From: Phialophora verrucosa
Lineage: Eukaryota; Ascomycota; Eurotiomycetes; Chaetothyriales; Herpotrichiellaceae
DNA: 64,000 nt
Assembly: GCA_002099365.1 (NCBI GenBank)
Contig: MSED01000015.1
Span: 2,976,001-3,040,000, forward strand
Direction of reading: 5' to 3'
In this document: positions 21,785-34,000 of the stretch, in pieces
Numbering within the stretch: the stretch's first letter is position 1
Layout: each line of letters opens with the position of its first letter
Program-made: the position numbers and the translations under genes
Notes under the pieces: generated by a model
Told to the model about the DNA's origin: nothing
The model's input: the letters and a program-made list of their open reading frames with translations, nothing else
Databases searched by the model: none

Positions 21785-21854
21785 GTCAGGAGTCAGGGGT
21801 CAGGAGTCAGGGGTCAGGAGTCAGGGGTCAGGAGTCAGGGGTCAGGAGTCAGGG
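21785..21854. repeat. Perfect 5 x 14 bp tandem repeat
   Basis: Five identical copies of GTCAGGAGTCAGGG with no mismatch. Each copy reads TGACTCCTGAC on the other strand, so each contains TGACTC, one base short of a TGACTCA general-control site. Perfect identity suggests recent expansion. It lies in the Met2 upstream region and may vary in copy number between strains. Confidence 0.95.
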
Positions 21855-21912
21855 GAACTGGTTGTCTATCCTCATGCATTCAAACCAGCATCCGGGACAT
21901 CTTGGCCCAAGT

Positions 21913-23759
21913 TCACAAATTCAGCTGCAACTTCGGATGCGTCCGTATCCTCTCGCCATACTTCAGAAAGACCCATATCATGGGCGACATTGCCAACGCA
22001 ATGAATGCAAGCAGCGAATTTCCCCATCCGAGTCCCAATGTATTGTACATATCTCGGCCTGCAAGGGGGAGGAAGGCGCCTCCGAGGCTGCGAAGGACCG
22101 TGTTGGCGGCCATGGCGCTCGCCGCGTAGACGGTGTAAGCGTCGATGAGGTACACACCGATGGGGAGGAAGCATCCCGTCATCCCGGCTCCGAGCATGAG
22201 GGTGCCCAAAATCGGGACAATCCAATGCACCTTGTACTGCGCGGTCCAGCCATACAGAATGAGACCCAGAGGGACGATGATGGCGCCGGGCCAAAGCAGT
22301 GGCAACCTGTACTCCGGCTTCATTTCGCCTCCCTTGGCCATTTTCCTGAGCAACTTGTCTGAATAAGCCCCGAACAACGACAGGCCGACGAACTGACCGA
22401 GCCCAATACCAAGGAAGACCAGACCAACGTTGCTGTCGCTGATGCCGTACTGGTCGTGGAAGACGAATGTCATCGTCGTGAACAGGAGGTACAGGTAGCC
22501 GTACACCACTGCAATGTACAGCGAGAGTCCGAACACGAGTGGCGAAAGGAACAGCATCTTCGTCGGGCGAACCACGCTCAAGAAGAACAATTGCCCGGGC
22601 GTCTTGCCTGACTGAGGCACCGATCGGAGATTGTGGTTGCCTGTTTCCTTGCGAAGTCGCTTGGCTTTCCGTTCGAGGAGCAACGGAGGATAGGTTTCTC
22701 TTTGGATGGCGAGCGCCACGACCAAAAGGACGGCGGTCTGCTTGCTGTCAGCTTAGATGGCTTGAGATTCAGAGGGCGCAATCGGGACGTACACAAATGG
22801 CCAGCAGATAGAAGTTCCACTGCCAGCCAATCTCGGACAGATACGAGCCCACGACCGGTCCCAGGCTGGTATTCGTTAGTCCGGACAAGTTGCATGAGGG
22901 GGCTCTCCAGGATGGTGGTCACCTTGGTCCAAATAGGATGGGAAATGTCCAGATACTCATCACCTTCCCGCGCTGGTCCTGCCTGAATGTGTCTGCGATC
23001 GAGCCCGAGCCGACTGTTAATGGACATGAGCCGGCAACCCCGGCGAGGAAGCGGAACACAATCAGCATCGACATGCTGGTCGACCTGCCACAAGCGAAAC
23101 TAAACACCATGAAGAGAAAGGTATTGATGTGATAGACATATAGTCGACCATACAATTCACTCATTGGGGCTCTGCGATTGACTTGGTCAGTAATCGTCCT
23201 TGGAACACGAAGCGTCCCGCCATGAACCCACTCACATAACAAGGGGCCCGAATGCATATCCCAGGACGTAGACCGACACCACGAATGAGCCCAGAGCCTC
23301 GTTCTCCGAGTTGAAGTCTCTCATCACCTGTGGCACGGCGGGTGCTAACATGGAGGAGCCAAACGGTCTAGGAAATTGTCAGTATCGCAAGACCAGGCGC
23401 ACTTCGCTATGTCCAGCAGCCACCGACGTCAAAAGAGTGATTGCCGACAGCAATCCAATGTTCGTCCATTTCCTTTTCGCCGTCCAGTTCAGCGGGTTCT
23501 CGGGATCATCGGGTCCATCCCAGTTGACAATATCTGGGTCGACCGTTTGCGTAACTGTAGCCGTGACATCTTTGCCCTCCTGGATCGACAAGGCCTTTTC
23601 AACGTCGCCGTGGACGACTTGAGAATTGTTTCGAGTGGACCCGAGGCTGGACGGGCTCGAAGGCGAGGCTATGCGCTCGATCTCTGACGGTTTCTTGTCC
23701 ATGGTCATCCCGTCGCTTGAGTGCTTAGTCCCACGGCGTGCCTCTGAGCGCTCGGTCAA
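21913..23759 (-). CDS. MFS transporter of the DHA1 (drug:H+ antiporter) type
   Basis: Five exons on the minus strand, 23759..23428, 23367..23236, 23171..22923, 22865..22793 and 22737..21913, give about 536 residues and some 12 membrane spans. The N-terminal motif GPDDPENPLNW just before the first span is typical of fungal DHA1 pumps. APMSELYGRLYVY after span 2 corresponds to the MFS A-motif region. SLGPVVGSYLSEIGWQWNFY matches the antiporter C-motif and following block. A cytosolic loop rich in Lys and Arg divides the halves. Joins were set to restore ITLLT-PFGSSM, FGPLV-IAPMSE and ILFGP-SLGPVV. The first intron starts with an unusual GTCGGT. The last acceptor is a tandem AAGCAG, which could add one Gln. 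Family members export toxic compounds or polyamines; the substrate is unknown. No biosynthetic cluster surrounds it. Confidence 0.88.
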
Positions 23760-24497
23760 GCTCGTAGATTCAAGGCCCTGCTATCATCTTGCTGACCTAT
23801 GTGCAAGCGAAATCAGGTATCGGAACAGAGAAGGAGACTATATTTGAAAAGGTTGGCGCTGGCGCGCATATATTCCGTCCGGACGATTCTCCAAACATGG
23901 CGAGGTGCCGCATTTCTGGTCTTCCTTCGACCGAGGGATTGATCTAGTTTCGGTGGAGACTGCGGACGATCTGCTTCGATACGGTGAAAAGTCAGCAAGC
24001 GCTGGCAAAAGAGTACCATACAGTGTAGGGCTTTTGCTCGAAGGATCGGAAGCCGGCACACGATGCGGGGCAGATGGGAATGGAAGCATTCAAAGCGGCA
24101 GTCATGGGGGGTCCATGGGGGTGAGCAATGGGGCTGGTCACCCCCTTTCGGCATCTGCTGCTACTGTAACGCATGGCAAAAGTCCCAGAAGCGTCCCTCC
24201 AGCGTTAATCTCGATCAGGAGGCGGTGAGGCGTTGCATGCGGTTCTCAACATTTCCCATCATGCTTTGTTGTCTGAATTGTCAATATGCAGAAACATCGA
24301 CGGTCGCATGAGTAGCTTGCTCGCATGGCATTTGACCAGGTGCTTCCAGCCCTCTAATTGTCATGCAATTCCACGCGGCCAGGGCCATACCCGCAAGCAG
24401 GATCAAATCATATCATTCGCTGTTGAGCTTTTCAATCTATTGGGGCTTCATTCACGGGCATTTCTGCGTCGCTCGTGTTAAATGGAGACCAAGATGA
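23760..24497. other. Intergenic region between MFS and Sec24 genes
   Basis: About 740 bases holding the promoter of the MFS gene and the 3' flank of Sec24. Short frames on both strands have no recognisable content, and no repeat stands out. Confidence 0.5.
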
Positions 24498-27400
24498 TCA
24501 TGTCCAGTACGGGGCCTTCAGGCTCGTCAGGTTGCTCAAAATGCCCTCATTATCCCCCGTATCCTCCTTCTTCCTCTGGCCACTCAGCTCCATTTGGATT
24601 GCGCGATGGACATGTACCAGCCAGTCTACATAGCTTTGAGCCTCGTTGTTCCGGTCTTCCACCAGCATTCGCGCATACTCGAATTCTGATCCGTCGAGAC
24701 CTTGCCTGGCAAGTGTGAAACTTGCCGCCTTGCTTCCGCGCACAGTAGAAAGGTATTGCAGCAGATTTCGTACCTGGGCGTTCAGGAGCGTTTCCAGCAC
24801 AGGGAGCTCATTCGTCATGGGATCCAGATCTTGTAGGCTGTTTTTGCCCTCTCCAAATAGATCCTGTAATAGATTCGGCGAAACCTGGGCGTGGAGCCAG
24901 AGAAGCACGATCTGTCCGTTGTCGACCAGATACACGCCGCCTTCTTCTACCCGAGCAAAGGAAGCTCGAAGAGTAGGTGGGACGACAAGTTGCATCGTCT
25001 CAGCGTCAGCAAAGCAATCCTCCGGGTTCAGGTTGTGAAGTGAGTAGATTCGGGGGTAGAGGTATAACGCTGTTTCCGTCACTCCAGAAGACCGCATGAA
25101 CCGAGCCGAGTGCACTCTGCGGTCGGTGGGTTCAACACCCCCTGCAAGCGGCATTAGCAATCAAGACAAGAGGAAGTCGACGCCGAGATTTACCTTTAAA
25201 TGCCCGGCTTTTGATCAGCCCGAGCGTGTACATGGCAAACTCTTTGAGATGCTCCGGAAGCACGAGCTGCCCAGGAGGATGTGAGCCGGAGAAATTTTTG
25301 CGATATCCAGCCAAAATGTCAATGGTTTTCTCGGTGATGCTCGCTCGAATATCCTTGAGCGACTTTTCCGAGACTTTAGACGAGTATTCTTTCGCGATGA
25401 TGTTGACCACCGCGTCCTGATCAACCGTGCGCATGGTGTCGGTGGCGCCTTCGTTGACTGCTGCGACCACGTTGATACACCTCACCCTACGCTGGCCAGT
25501 AGCCGACGTGTATAGCAAAGCCGCCTGGAAATGAGCGTCCAGCTTCGCCTCGAGCTTGCCATCGTAGGAGAAGGTCACCCCAATAGCTTTGTCAGCGTCG
25601 ATGGTGCCGATTTCAAGATCTGCTCCGAATGTATGCTGCAAGAATGAACCATAGTAGGCAGTCACTTGCAAACCGGTCGAGCAGCGCACCTTCATCAGCG
25701 CCTGGTAACCGGTTTCCCGGGTCAGAGAGTGTTTGATTTCAAGCTGTAGTTTGAGGGCGTCGCGAGGAGCCACAAAATTGGGGTAGAAGAACATCTCGCC
25801 CCCTGTCAGTCGTGACACATGACCGATGGTGGCAATGTCCATATACCCTCCACCAGCAGATGCAAGGAAGAAGTCCACTCCAATACCTGCGGTCACCATC
25901 GCGGCAGCAGTCTTTTTGTAGCCTGCGTGTTCGGTGGTGAACAACCTCCTCTCTGCATCTGTGTCTCGGCCTTTGCCATCATCCCTCAGATGGAGCCTTC
26001 CTGGACCCCAAGTCGGCAAGGTGGACAGAGAGCATATTATCTTCCCGCCAGTTGCAGCCAAAGCGGCCAAGGCTGCGTTCAGAGCGGGTAGAAGAGCCGG
26101 CTCTGGATTCTTGACGAGGGAAAACATGGTAGGGATTGAATTGAGAAGTGCCGTAATGACTGTTTTCGATTCTTGTGGATCAACAAAGAGCCCCTCAGCC
26201 AGAGGAACGAAGGGATCTTCCAGATCAGTCACAACCATCATCTGTGCGGTGTCCAGGCCAGCTGTGAGGTTGTAAAATTGTATCTCCTTGTCGTAAGTGA
26301 CGATGGCGACCTTGGCGCCGGCTGGAAGCTTGTGCGCTTCTGTACCATCTTCTGGGACATCTTCGCCTTCAGGCTCGTACATCGTATCCAGAATACCTTT
26401 GCAGACCGACTCAAGAAATCCTCGGTTAATGGCCTCTTGGGTGATATCGATCATAAACAGCCATCGCATTGGCACAGGCTCCTTAGTTTGGTACTCTTTC
26501 GGAACGGTAAACTCGACGGTGCCCATCATCAGTTCTGGCCTCTGCAACCGATCGACTCTGACACCGGCCACGTCTGTCGGCGCAAAGTATTCAGGGGGGA
26601 CATCATTGGGGAAATTGCACATATTGCAGACCAGTTTGTTGCCGCCAGCTCTGAATGTCATAAATGGGTTGATGTATGTTCTGCACCTCCGGCACCGAGG
26701 AGGGCCCCCTTCACCGAAATCGAGCACGGGTACTGGTTGCTCTCCTTCTTGGAGCGCGGCAAAAGGCTGCAGCACGAGACCTAGGGGTAGTCCGGTCGAG
26801 GCAAGCGCTTCCGACGTCGCAGGGATGTTGTTGACGGTCAATCTTGCAAACTTCGGGGATGAGTTGCCTTGATCGTGGGCAACAAAGGGGATAGCTGCAG
26901 CGGGGGGAAGATGCTTCTCCATGGTTGGGTAGACATTCTGCTGGTAGAACTGTGTCGCCACATCTCTTGATCTCGCTACGCTTGGTATTTGTTCTGGATT
27001 GACTCGGCCCTGAGCAGCAACAGCCTCCTCACCCATCCTTAACCTGTCCGCGGAATTGAGCAAGGCATTGTCCCCAGCTTGAGCGGGCACGCCTCCTAGC
27101 CCTGCATGGGGGGCATTGTTTAGAAACTGGGAGCTTCCAGCAGTACTAGTAGATGGAACGGGGCCGCTTGACCCGGTACCAGGAGCCGGAGCTATTTCGT
27201 GATATGCATGTCTTTCCTTCTTTCTGTGGGGTCGTCCAGGTACGGCTGACACGTCGAGACCTCCTATCTGCGCAGCCAGCCCGTTCATGGCGTCAGGATG
27301 TTGCGGAACCTGGCCAGCACCCGGTCCCGGGTAAGACATCTGTTGCGCGTTGGCGTACAGCTGCGGAGCGTTGGGATCCGCGCCATATTGCTGGTAGCCC

Positions 27401-27513
27401 GGCTGCGGGCCTGGAGGATGCTGTTGCGCTCGAGGATCGGCGTAACTAGGATCTGGGTTCATATAGGGCGGCTGGCCGGTGCCAGCGCCGTAGTGTGAGC
27501 CATAGTCGGCCAT
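24498..27513 (-). CDS. sec24: COPII coat subunit Sec24
   Basis: Two exons on the minus strand, 27513..25194 and 25141..24498, give 987 residues, as expected for Sec24. It is the cargo-selecting subunit of the COPII coat that forms transport vesicles at the endoplasmic reticulum together with Sec23, Sar1 and Sec13/31. The first ~130 residues are rich in Pro, Gln, Gly and Tyr. The zinc finger has Cys at about 274, 277, 296 and 299 (CRRC and CNMC). The trunk domain follows (WLFMIDITQEAINRGFLES and VAIVTYDKEIQFYNL). The beta-sandwich, helical and gelsolin-like domains complete the order, with YLVDNGQIVLLWLHAQVSP in the last. The intron join keeps SRAFKGGVEPTD in frame. The gene is essential in yeast. 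Confidence 0.96.
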
Positions 27514-28079
27514 GGCTGACGCATGAACAGTAGGAATTTTAAGGATTCGACGGCCGGCGCTTCATAATGGAGGTGAGATTCCGAGGCCAAATCTTGTGAG
27601 GAAATTGATCGGATTAAATTGGCATGAGCCGATCTGGTTGAGCCAGTTGCGAAAGTACGTCCTAGGCGACGCACAGCGCTCAATATATCTGCTACAGAAG
27701 AAGGACAAGTGGCTTTAAACAGTCGGACAGAGAGGTGAGCCTTGACTGGGTCGACGCGGGCAGTGAACACGAACTTTTGGAGGAAGTGTGGAAGCACCTA
27801 AAATGAAGCGGGCCTCGCTTACCTAAGCCGAAGCCTCGTCCAGACACCGAACCAAACACCTAATAGGCGCCCCAGATGGAACAGAGGTGACAGTCAAGCA
27901 TCCATTCGTGTCTGTCTAATGAAGAGGTCCGCAGAGAGTCTTGATGTACTAACACATTTGGAATCTGCAAGAAAACTTCAGCATCTCTCGTCCGTGGTAT
28001 ACAACTCTTCTCGGTCTGATCCCCGCCAGCTACAAACATAAGAATCGCATTTGCCGGCCTGTCCTTGACCTCCATTCTT
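27514..28079. other. Intergenic region between Sec24 and Tho2 genes
   Basis: About 570 bases containing the Sec24 promoter and the 3' untranslated region of Tho2. No gene or repeat is supported. Confidence 0.5.
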
Positions 28080-31000
28080 TCACAGGCCCCGTCGCATGCG
28101 CTTGTCTACTCCTCTCCCACCACCGCCGCCAGTGCCATGGCCTCTGCCATATGCATTCGGCTCTTCATCACGGCCATGTTTCCTCGAAGACTGTGTCTCA
28201 TCCCTAGGGCCCGATCGTGCATGGCCTCCTCTCCTGTCATCCCCTTCCGATGTGTGGTTTTCGCGGCCCCTAGGGCGCTCTTCCCGCCTTAATGGCTCTC
28301 CTGCGCTATGTCTTTCATCTTTGCCGTCACGCCCGTCTCGCTCACTTCGGTGTTCCCTGTCTCCCCGTGACTCATCATGCCGACTCGAATGTCGCGAAGA
28401 CCTCCTCTCAGATCCCCGGTCCCCCGCCAATTCGCTTCTCCGGTCTCCCCTACCGCCATCGTGGCGTAATGAAGGCTGTCTACTGCCAACCGGTACATCA
28501 TTGGGATTTGAAGATGCGAAGAGGTCAGCGGCGGAGTGTCCATCTGGACTTGGACCAAGGCCCGAAGGAGAAGGACCACCTGGTGGGGGCGGCGGCGGCG
28601 GAGGCATATGCAGACCAAAGTTTGCGCTGTTTTGTCTCGGACCACCTCGTCCACGGACCGAAGATGTGCCTGCCTGCGCAAGTGTGTTGTTGATGCCTGT
28701 GAGCGGGTTACGATTGGTCCGCCCTCCACGGACGCTGGTGTCACCTGATTGGGGACCGGATGGAGGCCCTCGGCTTGTAGGCGATGGTCCAGATGGAGCT
28801 CCAGGAGGAGCATTGCGTCTAGGACCTGCCGGTGGATGAGCCTGCTGCGGAGGTTGCACGCTCTGACTTGGCCGCGAGGATTCAGATGCTGCAGCATCAA
28901 TCTGGCCGAGGCGGGAGGGATGGACACCTGCCGAATCTGTAGCAGGAGTGCTTGGTGCAGATGATGCCTCGGCGTATGAGCTGCTTCGTCCATGTTGTCG
29001 TCTTGAAGGCCCGGTGGGAGTAGGTCGATCCGCAGGCGGTGTTGGCGGAACTTGTGTATTCAGTGGAGGAGCTCTCATTCTTGGACCACCCCCTGAAGGT
29101 GGTCTCCCCCGAGGGCCGGATGGCACATCAGCCTCTTGAGGTCGATCCGGGGTTTGTGACAGCGATGCTCGAGGTGACGACTCTTGCTCAAGCCTGCCAT
29201 GTTGCATGTCAATCGCTGGAGGTGGACGAGCCTCTCTAGGCTCCCTTCTGTACGGCCCAGGCGCACCGAGGCGTGAGTTTGAAGAGGGCGCCTCCAACGA
29301 AGACCCATTGGAGGAGGGCTGACGCGCGGAAGGAGTCTCTGGTCTGGCCCGCTCTTCGACATCGCGACGGGGATACGGCTTTCGTTCCTCGTCTCTTCGC
29401 GGCGAGCTTGGCCGGGAAGGTCTTGACGGCCTATCCAGTCCGTGGCCTCTCGTAGAAGGCGTTCTCTGTTCCCCAGCACCCCCTATTAGCGACGCTCGTG
29501 CAGGGTTGATCGTGGGCTCCGTCGGGGTCTCTTTTCTCGGAGGAGCTTGTGGTTCCGGTCTTGAAGGTTCCAGAGCTGGCGGAGGTCTTGATCTAAGACC
29601 GGGCTCACGAATCTCGCGCTCACGTTCACTAGGCGGAGGGCGAACGGGAGGACGATCTCTTTCCTGAGGCGGTAGAGGTCGATCATACGGGCCTCTTCTC
29701 TCATGTTCTCGACCATATCCGCGATCCTCGCGTCCAGGATATGGCGGGGCTTCAGGCCGCTCGTATCGACGAGAATGGCGATCATAGTCATCGAATCCAT
29801 GGTCAGGGCGTTCGGGTCGCTCCGGACCACGGTATCCTGATCTTGCGTCGCGGGTGTGGCTCGTTCGGACATCGGGCGGCGGTCTGGCAGGCTCGATATC
29901 TGCACGATTTGACAGGCGTGGGCTATCTCTGTGACCATTGCGAGAATCCACTGGTTCGGGGCGTCCGGGCAGACTGGCCAAGGTCGAACGCGAGGGAGGC
30001 GGCGGAGTGAGGCGTCGCGGAAGATCATGAGGCTTAGATGGCTCGGGACGAGAAGGTCGAATATCTCGCTTGGGAGCTCCAGAAGCCTCACTGCTCTGTC
30101 GTGACGGTGTCGAACCGCCATTGGTAGTCCCTGGCCTAGATGACGGTCTGGAGGACGGTATGAAGGGTTCAGCGGTAGGTTGAAGCCTAGTAGATTTGGC
30201 CAACTCCGCGCTCTCCGTCTTTTCAGAATCAGGTGTAGCTGCTGGCTTAGGTGGAGCGTCCGGCATTGGTTCATCCTTGATTTCGCCGTTGCGTTGCTGG
30301 GTGGTTGTTTTCGTGTCTGATGGAGCGGCATCCTGTGAAGGCGTAGTGCTAGGTTGGGAGCTTGGTTGCTCTTGCTCTCCTTTCTTTTCGGGCCCTCTGC
30401 GGAATTTGGTTGTCTCAACCCATGCTTTTTCGCGCCTGTGCAAGGCTCCAAGTAAGGCTTGAGACGAGACCTTGAGGTCTTCTTTATCAGAATCGCGCAG
30501 CTTATCAACAGCCTTCTGCAAGCCGGTCCCATGCCAGTTGACGGCGGGATAAACTCCCGAGATGGCGCGCAACACCGATATCGCATTCCGAACGTGCATG
30601 TACTCCGACGAGGCCAGACATTTTTGAAGTGCCGTATACAAGTTGCTGTGCCACTTAAAGAGAATTTTCTGGAAACTTTCGTAGTCCAGCAATGTGACAA
30701 CTCTCCCAGCTTCGACTTTCAGGGCAAATCCAGGCAGATTTCTCTTCAAGCCCCCGCAACCCTCCCTCTCGTATATTGATTTAGAACTATGCCATCGTCC
30801 AAGATCTTTCAGCACCTCGTTCAGAAACTTTCCAAAGTTGTCGGCCTCCTTGGATGTGCACATGAAGATCAATGAAATCAGTCGGGCTGTCTTGAAGAAG
30901 AGGTCGTAAAAGCCAAGGGTTCGAAAGTTTGGTGTGCCCCCACTGTGGAGGAGTTTTAGGAATTTGAAACAGAAATAGGCGTCGAGGGGTGAGGATAGCA

Positions 31001-34000
31001 TTCGCGGGAGAAAGCAATGCTCCATTAGGGCCGTGTTCAGGGCCCTGTCCATTCTAGTCTTGCCTAGGAACCACTGCTCTTTTTCACGCTGTAGCCGAGT
31101 TTTGCCCTCCAAGAAGGATTTCAGATGTTGCTTGTTTTCCAGCAGTAGCTTGTCGATGAGATCTTGTATCTCCCTTGTTGCCATTTCCTTCTTCTTGGTT
31201 CCAGAAACACTGACGTCTGTCCGGTCGGCCGTGACGGCAGCCATCTTTTTCCGCTGTCGAGCACTCTCATCCTCATACGACTTACTAGGAACAGCGATGT
31301 CGTACAAGGACAGCTGCCAAAAGGTCGAATAAAAGCCGGTGCCTATGATTTGGGTGACTTCGTCGGGCAAAGATGGCTCGATGGCAGTCATCAGATCTTT
31401 CATCACAGGATGCCAGCAATCTTCTGGTATTGAATCCACAGTACCGAGCGTTTTGCTGCTGGCATCGAGATCAAGCGCCGGACCCATAGTGTCGCCCAGA
31501 GCCGGTGAGTCATTCGTGATATTCTCAGTCTCCACGGCCTCACCATCCTCTTCCGAACCACCGTTGATCTGATCTGACATGTCGACATCACCACTGATGT
31601 CCTTTACCTCCTCTCCTTGCTGCTCTTTGCGATATTCTCTGTCATAATCTTGCATTTGTCGAGAAATGAGCGGACGAGCGATCCAGAAGGCAATTTCAGG
31701 TCGAATCTCGTAGTCAACGAGTAGACTGACCACGTCAGGAATAGTGGCTCGGAACTCATCTGAAGATAGGTTCGTTCGGAGGAGATCAAGATACTGCACC
31801 ATCACCCGGTGAACCTCGTCATATGTGTTACCGATTGCTTTGAGGGGAATGTCACTATCCTCAAAGACCACAGCCTGCCGCTGTTGAGCCATGGAAATCA
31901 AGAATTTTGCGGCCAAGCCGGTGTCTTGGAGTGACTTTATCAGGCGCTCTGAAGTCCTCTTTGAATCGTGGCGCCGATCAAGCAGTTGGAGGATGATTTG
32001 ACCTTGCAGCAGCGGTCCCCCTCCCATTGCTTGCAACTGAGCATCGTTATAACTCGTATCGGTGGCAATCCCGGCCATGGAAAGTACAATTTGCTCCAAC
32101 ATCTTGAGGTCCATAGTGTTGCCATGCTCAAGCTGCTCGGCAACATACTGTAAGATCGGACCAGGCTTCATCATCCCGTAGCGCTTATATATCTTGCCAG
32201 CAAATACAGAAAGGGCAGAGAGCCAACGACTGGCGAAGATGCCACCTTCTTGAGTTCGGTTCCGGCCCGTTTTCGCCATAGAGCTGACAATTGCCCAAGT
32301 AAGGACATCATAGCCCAGGTCCGTGAAGTAGCGGGCCCCCTCGACAAACACCTCTGCTATACTGTCGTAGACTTCGATTTGAGTGAGCGCAGTTGTTATG
32401 ACGATGTGCGGATTTGCAAAAGCAATCTTTGCCAAGGCCCGTGCCATCGGTCGTACATTGGTGTTCGATATACGCTTCAGGATGTCCTTAGTCTCGGCCC
32501 TGGCTTGATCGAATGCTGCCTTGACATCTGGGTTGCGCGAAGTACGGCCGGATGACCATTCGAGGTACATCAGGTAGCGGACGTTCACGGGGAAAGTACT
32601 GACCAGCTCGAAGACTTCGTTGACCGCATCAGCATTCGACCTTGTCAGGCTCAATGATGGCAGTAGGGTACGCTTGATCAAGTCTAACCATCGTGACCGG
32701 TTCGACTCGCTCTTATCGGTGTGCAAGCTATGTTTGCCAATGCGGGAAATCTTGAGCAGAAGGCCGACGTCTCGGCCTATCTTGACACCCACAAGGGGCA
32801 GGAAGATGTTACACAATGTGAAAACGTCTTCGATATTCTGACACACGGGGATGTTGTCGTTCCATTCGTCCCAATAAAAACGGTAGTCGGTGCCGTCGAG
32901 AGAATCATTCTTGTCCAGTTGAGCCCAACGAAGGACTTTTCTTTCGGCTGTTTCTACGATCTTGACTTGTCCCTTTGGGACTCCAGGTACGTCGGTTTCG
33001 TAGCTCGGCTTCTGAGCGCGCAGACTCGGTCGATTTTGCAGAGGCTGTATATCACCGTACACTTTGCTAAGTGAATGATGTAATATGCGATGGATATACT
33101 CGGGGAGTTCGGGTATGAGATCCATCAACCAGGGAAAGCGACCGAGAATGAAAAGCGCTTCTGGAAGCGCGCCTATGGCGAGCAGGCTCTTTAGCAGGAG
33201 AACCTTCTGATCCGCTGGCGCGTTCTCTTTCGTAGTTGGTTTCTCGATGTCTTGCTCCCTGGCCGGAGTGTTCGAACGTGTGGCAGATTCTTTCAGACGA
33301 GATGGCACGGGTAGAGTGTCATCGGCAAGGGCTCCAGCCGAAGCAAGCGCGTTTTTGACTCCAGCACCAGGTCTTGCCGCTCTTTCTCGCTCTAACTTCT
33401 CTTTGGTCTTCTGCTGCTTGAGCTCATCCATGGCGTCATCGGTCCTCCATATGTGCGGGTATAGATCCTTCAGGGAGACAAATCCAATCTTGATGAGGAG
33501 GGCTGAAAGGTAAATGAGGTTGTCCGGGAGAATGTCCATCTCGTCCCGCGCGGGAGAGGATGAGTAAAAGCGTAGTTTGAAGCCGAGGAGCTGGGCAGCA
33601 TCGCGATTGCCAGGCGGTGGCAAGGTACCAGTCTCTTGAATCCAATGCGCGAGCAGCTCGTCTCCTGAAGATGTCCGTTCCACATGTTCTTGAGCTGGTC
33701 GAGATCCCCCAAGCAGATAGAATGCCTGAAGCCCCTTTTCTCGAGCGTCGGACCAGAAAGCCTGGTCCCGAGTTCTGGTCTCCTGAGCGACAAGCTGCTT
33801 CTGCTCCTCGGTGAGGTGCCATTCAGGTGAGCCTGGAAGAGCCCACAACGGCAACCCTGTCAGGACCTGTGTCTTTCTGGCCAAGGCTGATGAACGGGGC
33901 CACCAGGGGCTTGCGCGGAGGAACTTGACGAAGAATCGACATTGTTTGACAAGGACTGCGCTAAAGACGTCGAGCACAACATCCAGACTCCGTCCCACAT

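Larger units (their letters stand above)
21433..21912. other. Met2 upstream regulatory region
   Basis: 480 bases between the Met2 start and the stop of the MFS gene. It contains, from the gene outward, TGAGTCA (21588), a perfect 5 x 14 bp tandem repeat (21785-21854) and TCACGTGA (21771-21778). No coding sequence is supported. Confidence 0.6.

Noticed and set aside
21727..22004. Plus-strand frames translating the 14-bp repeat as SGVRGQE-like peptides
   Set aside because: A 14-base unit shifts frame every copy, so there is no stable peptide repeat; the array is a DNA repeat in a promoter, not a coding repeat.
29486..30700. 404-codon frame within Tho2 in another minus-strand frame
   Set aside because: It lies wholly within the Tho2 coding sequence, has Ser/Arg/Pro-biased composition expected of a frame-shifted disordered region, and no family similarity.
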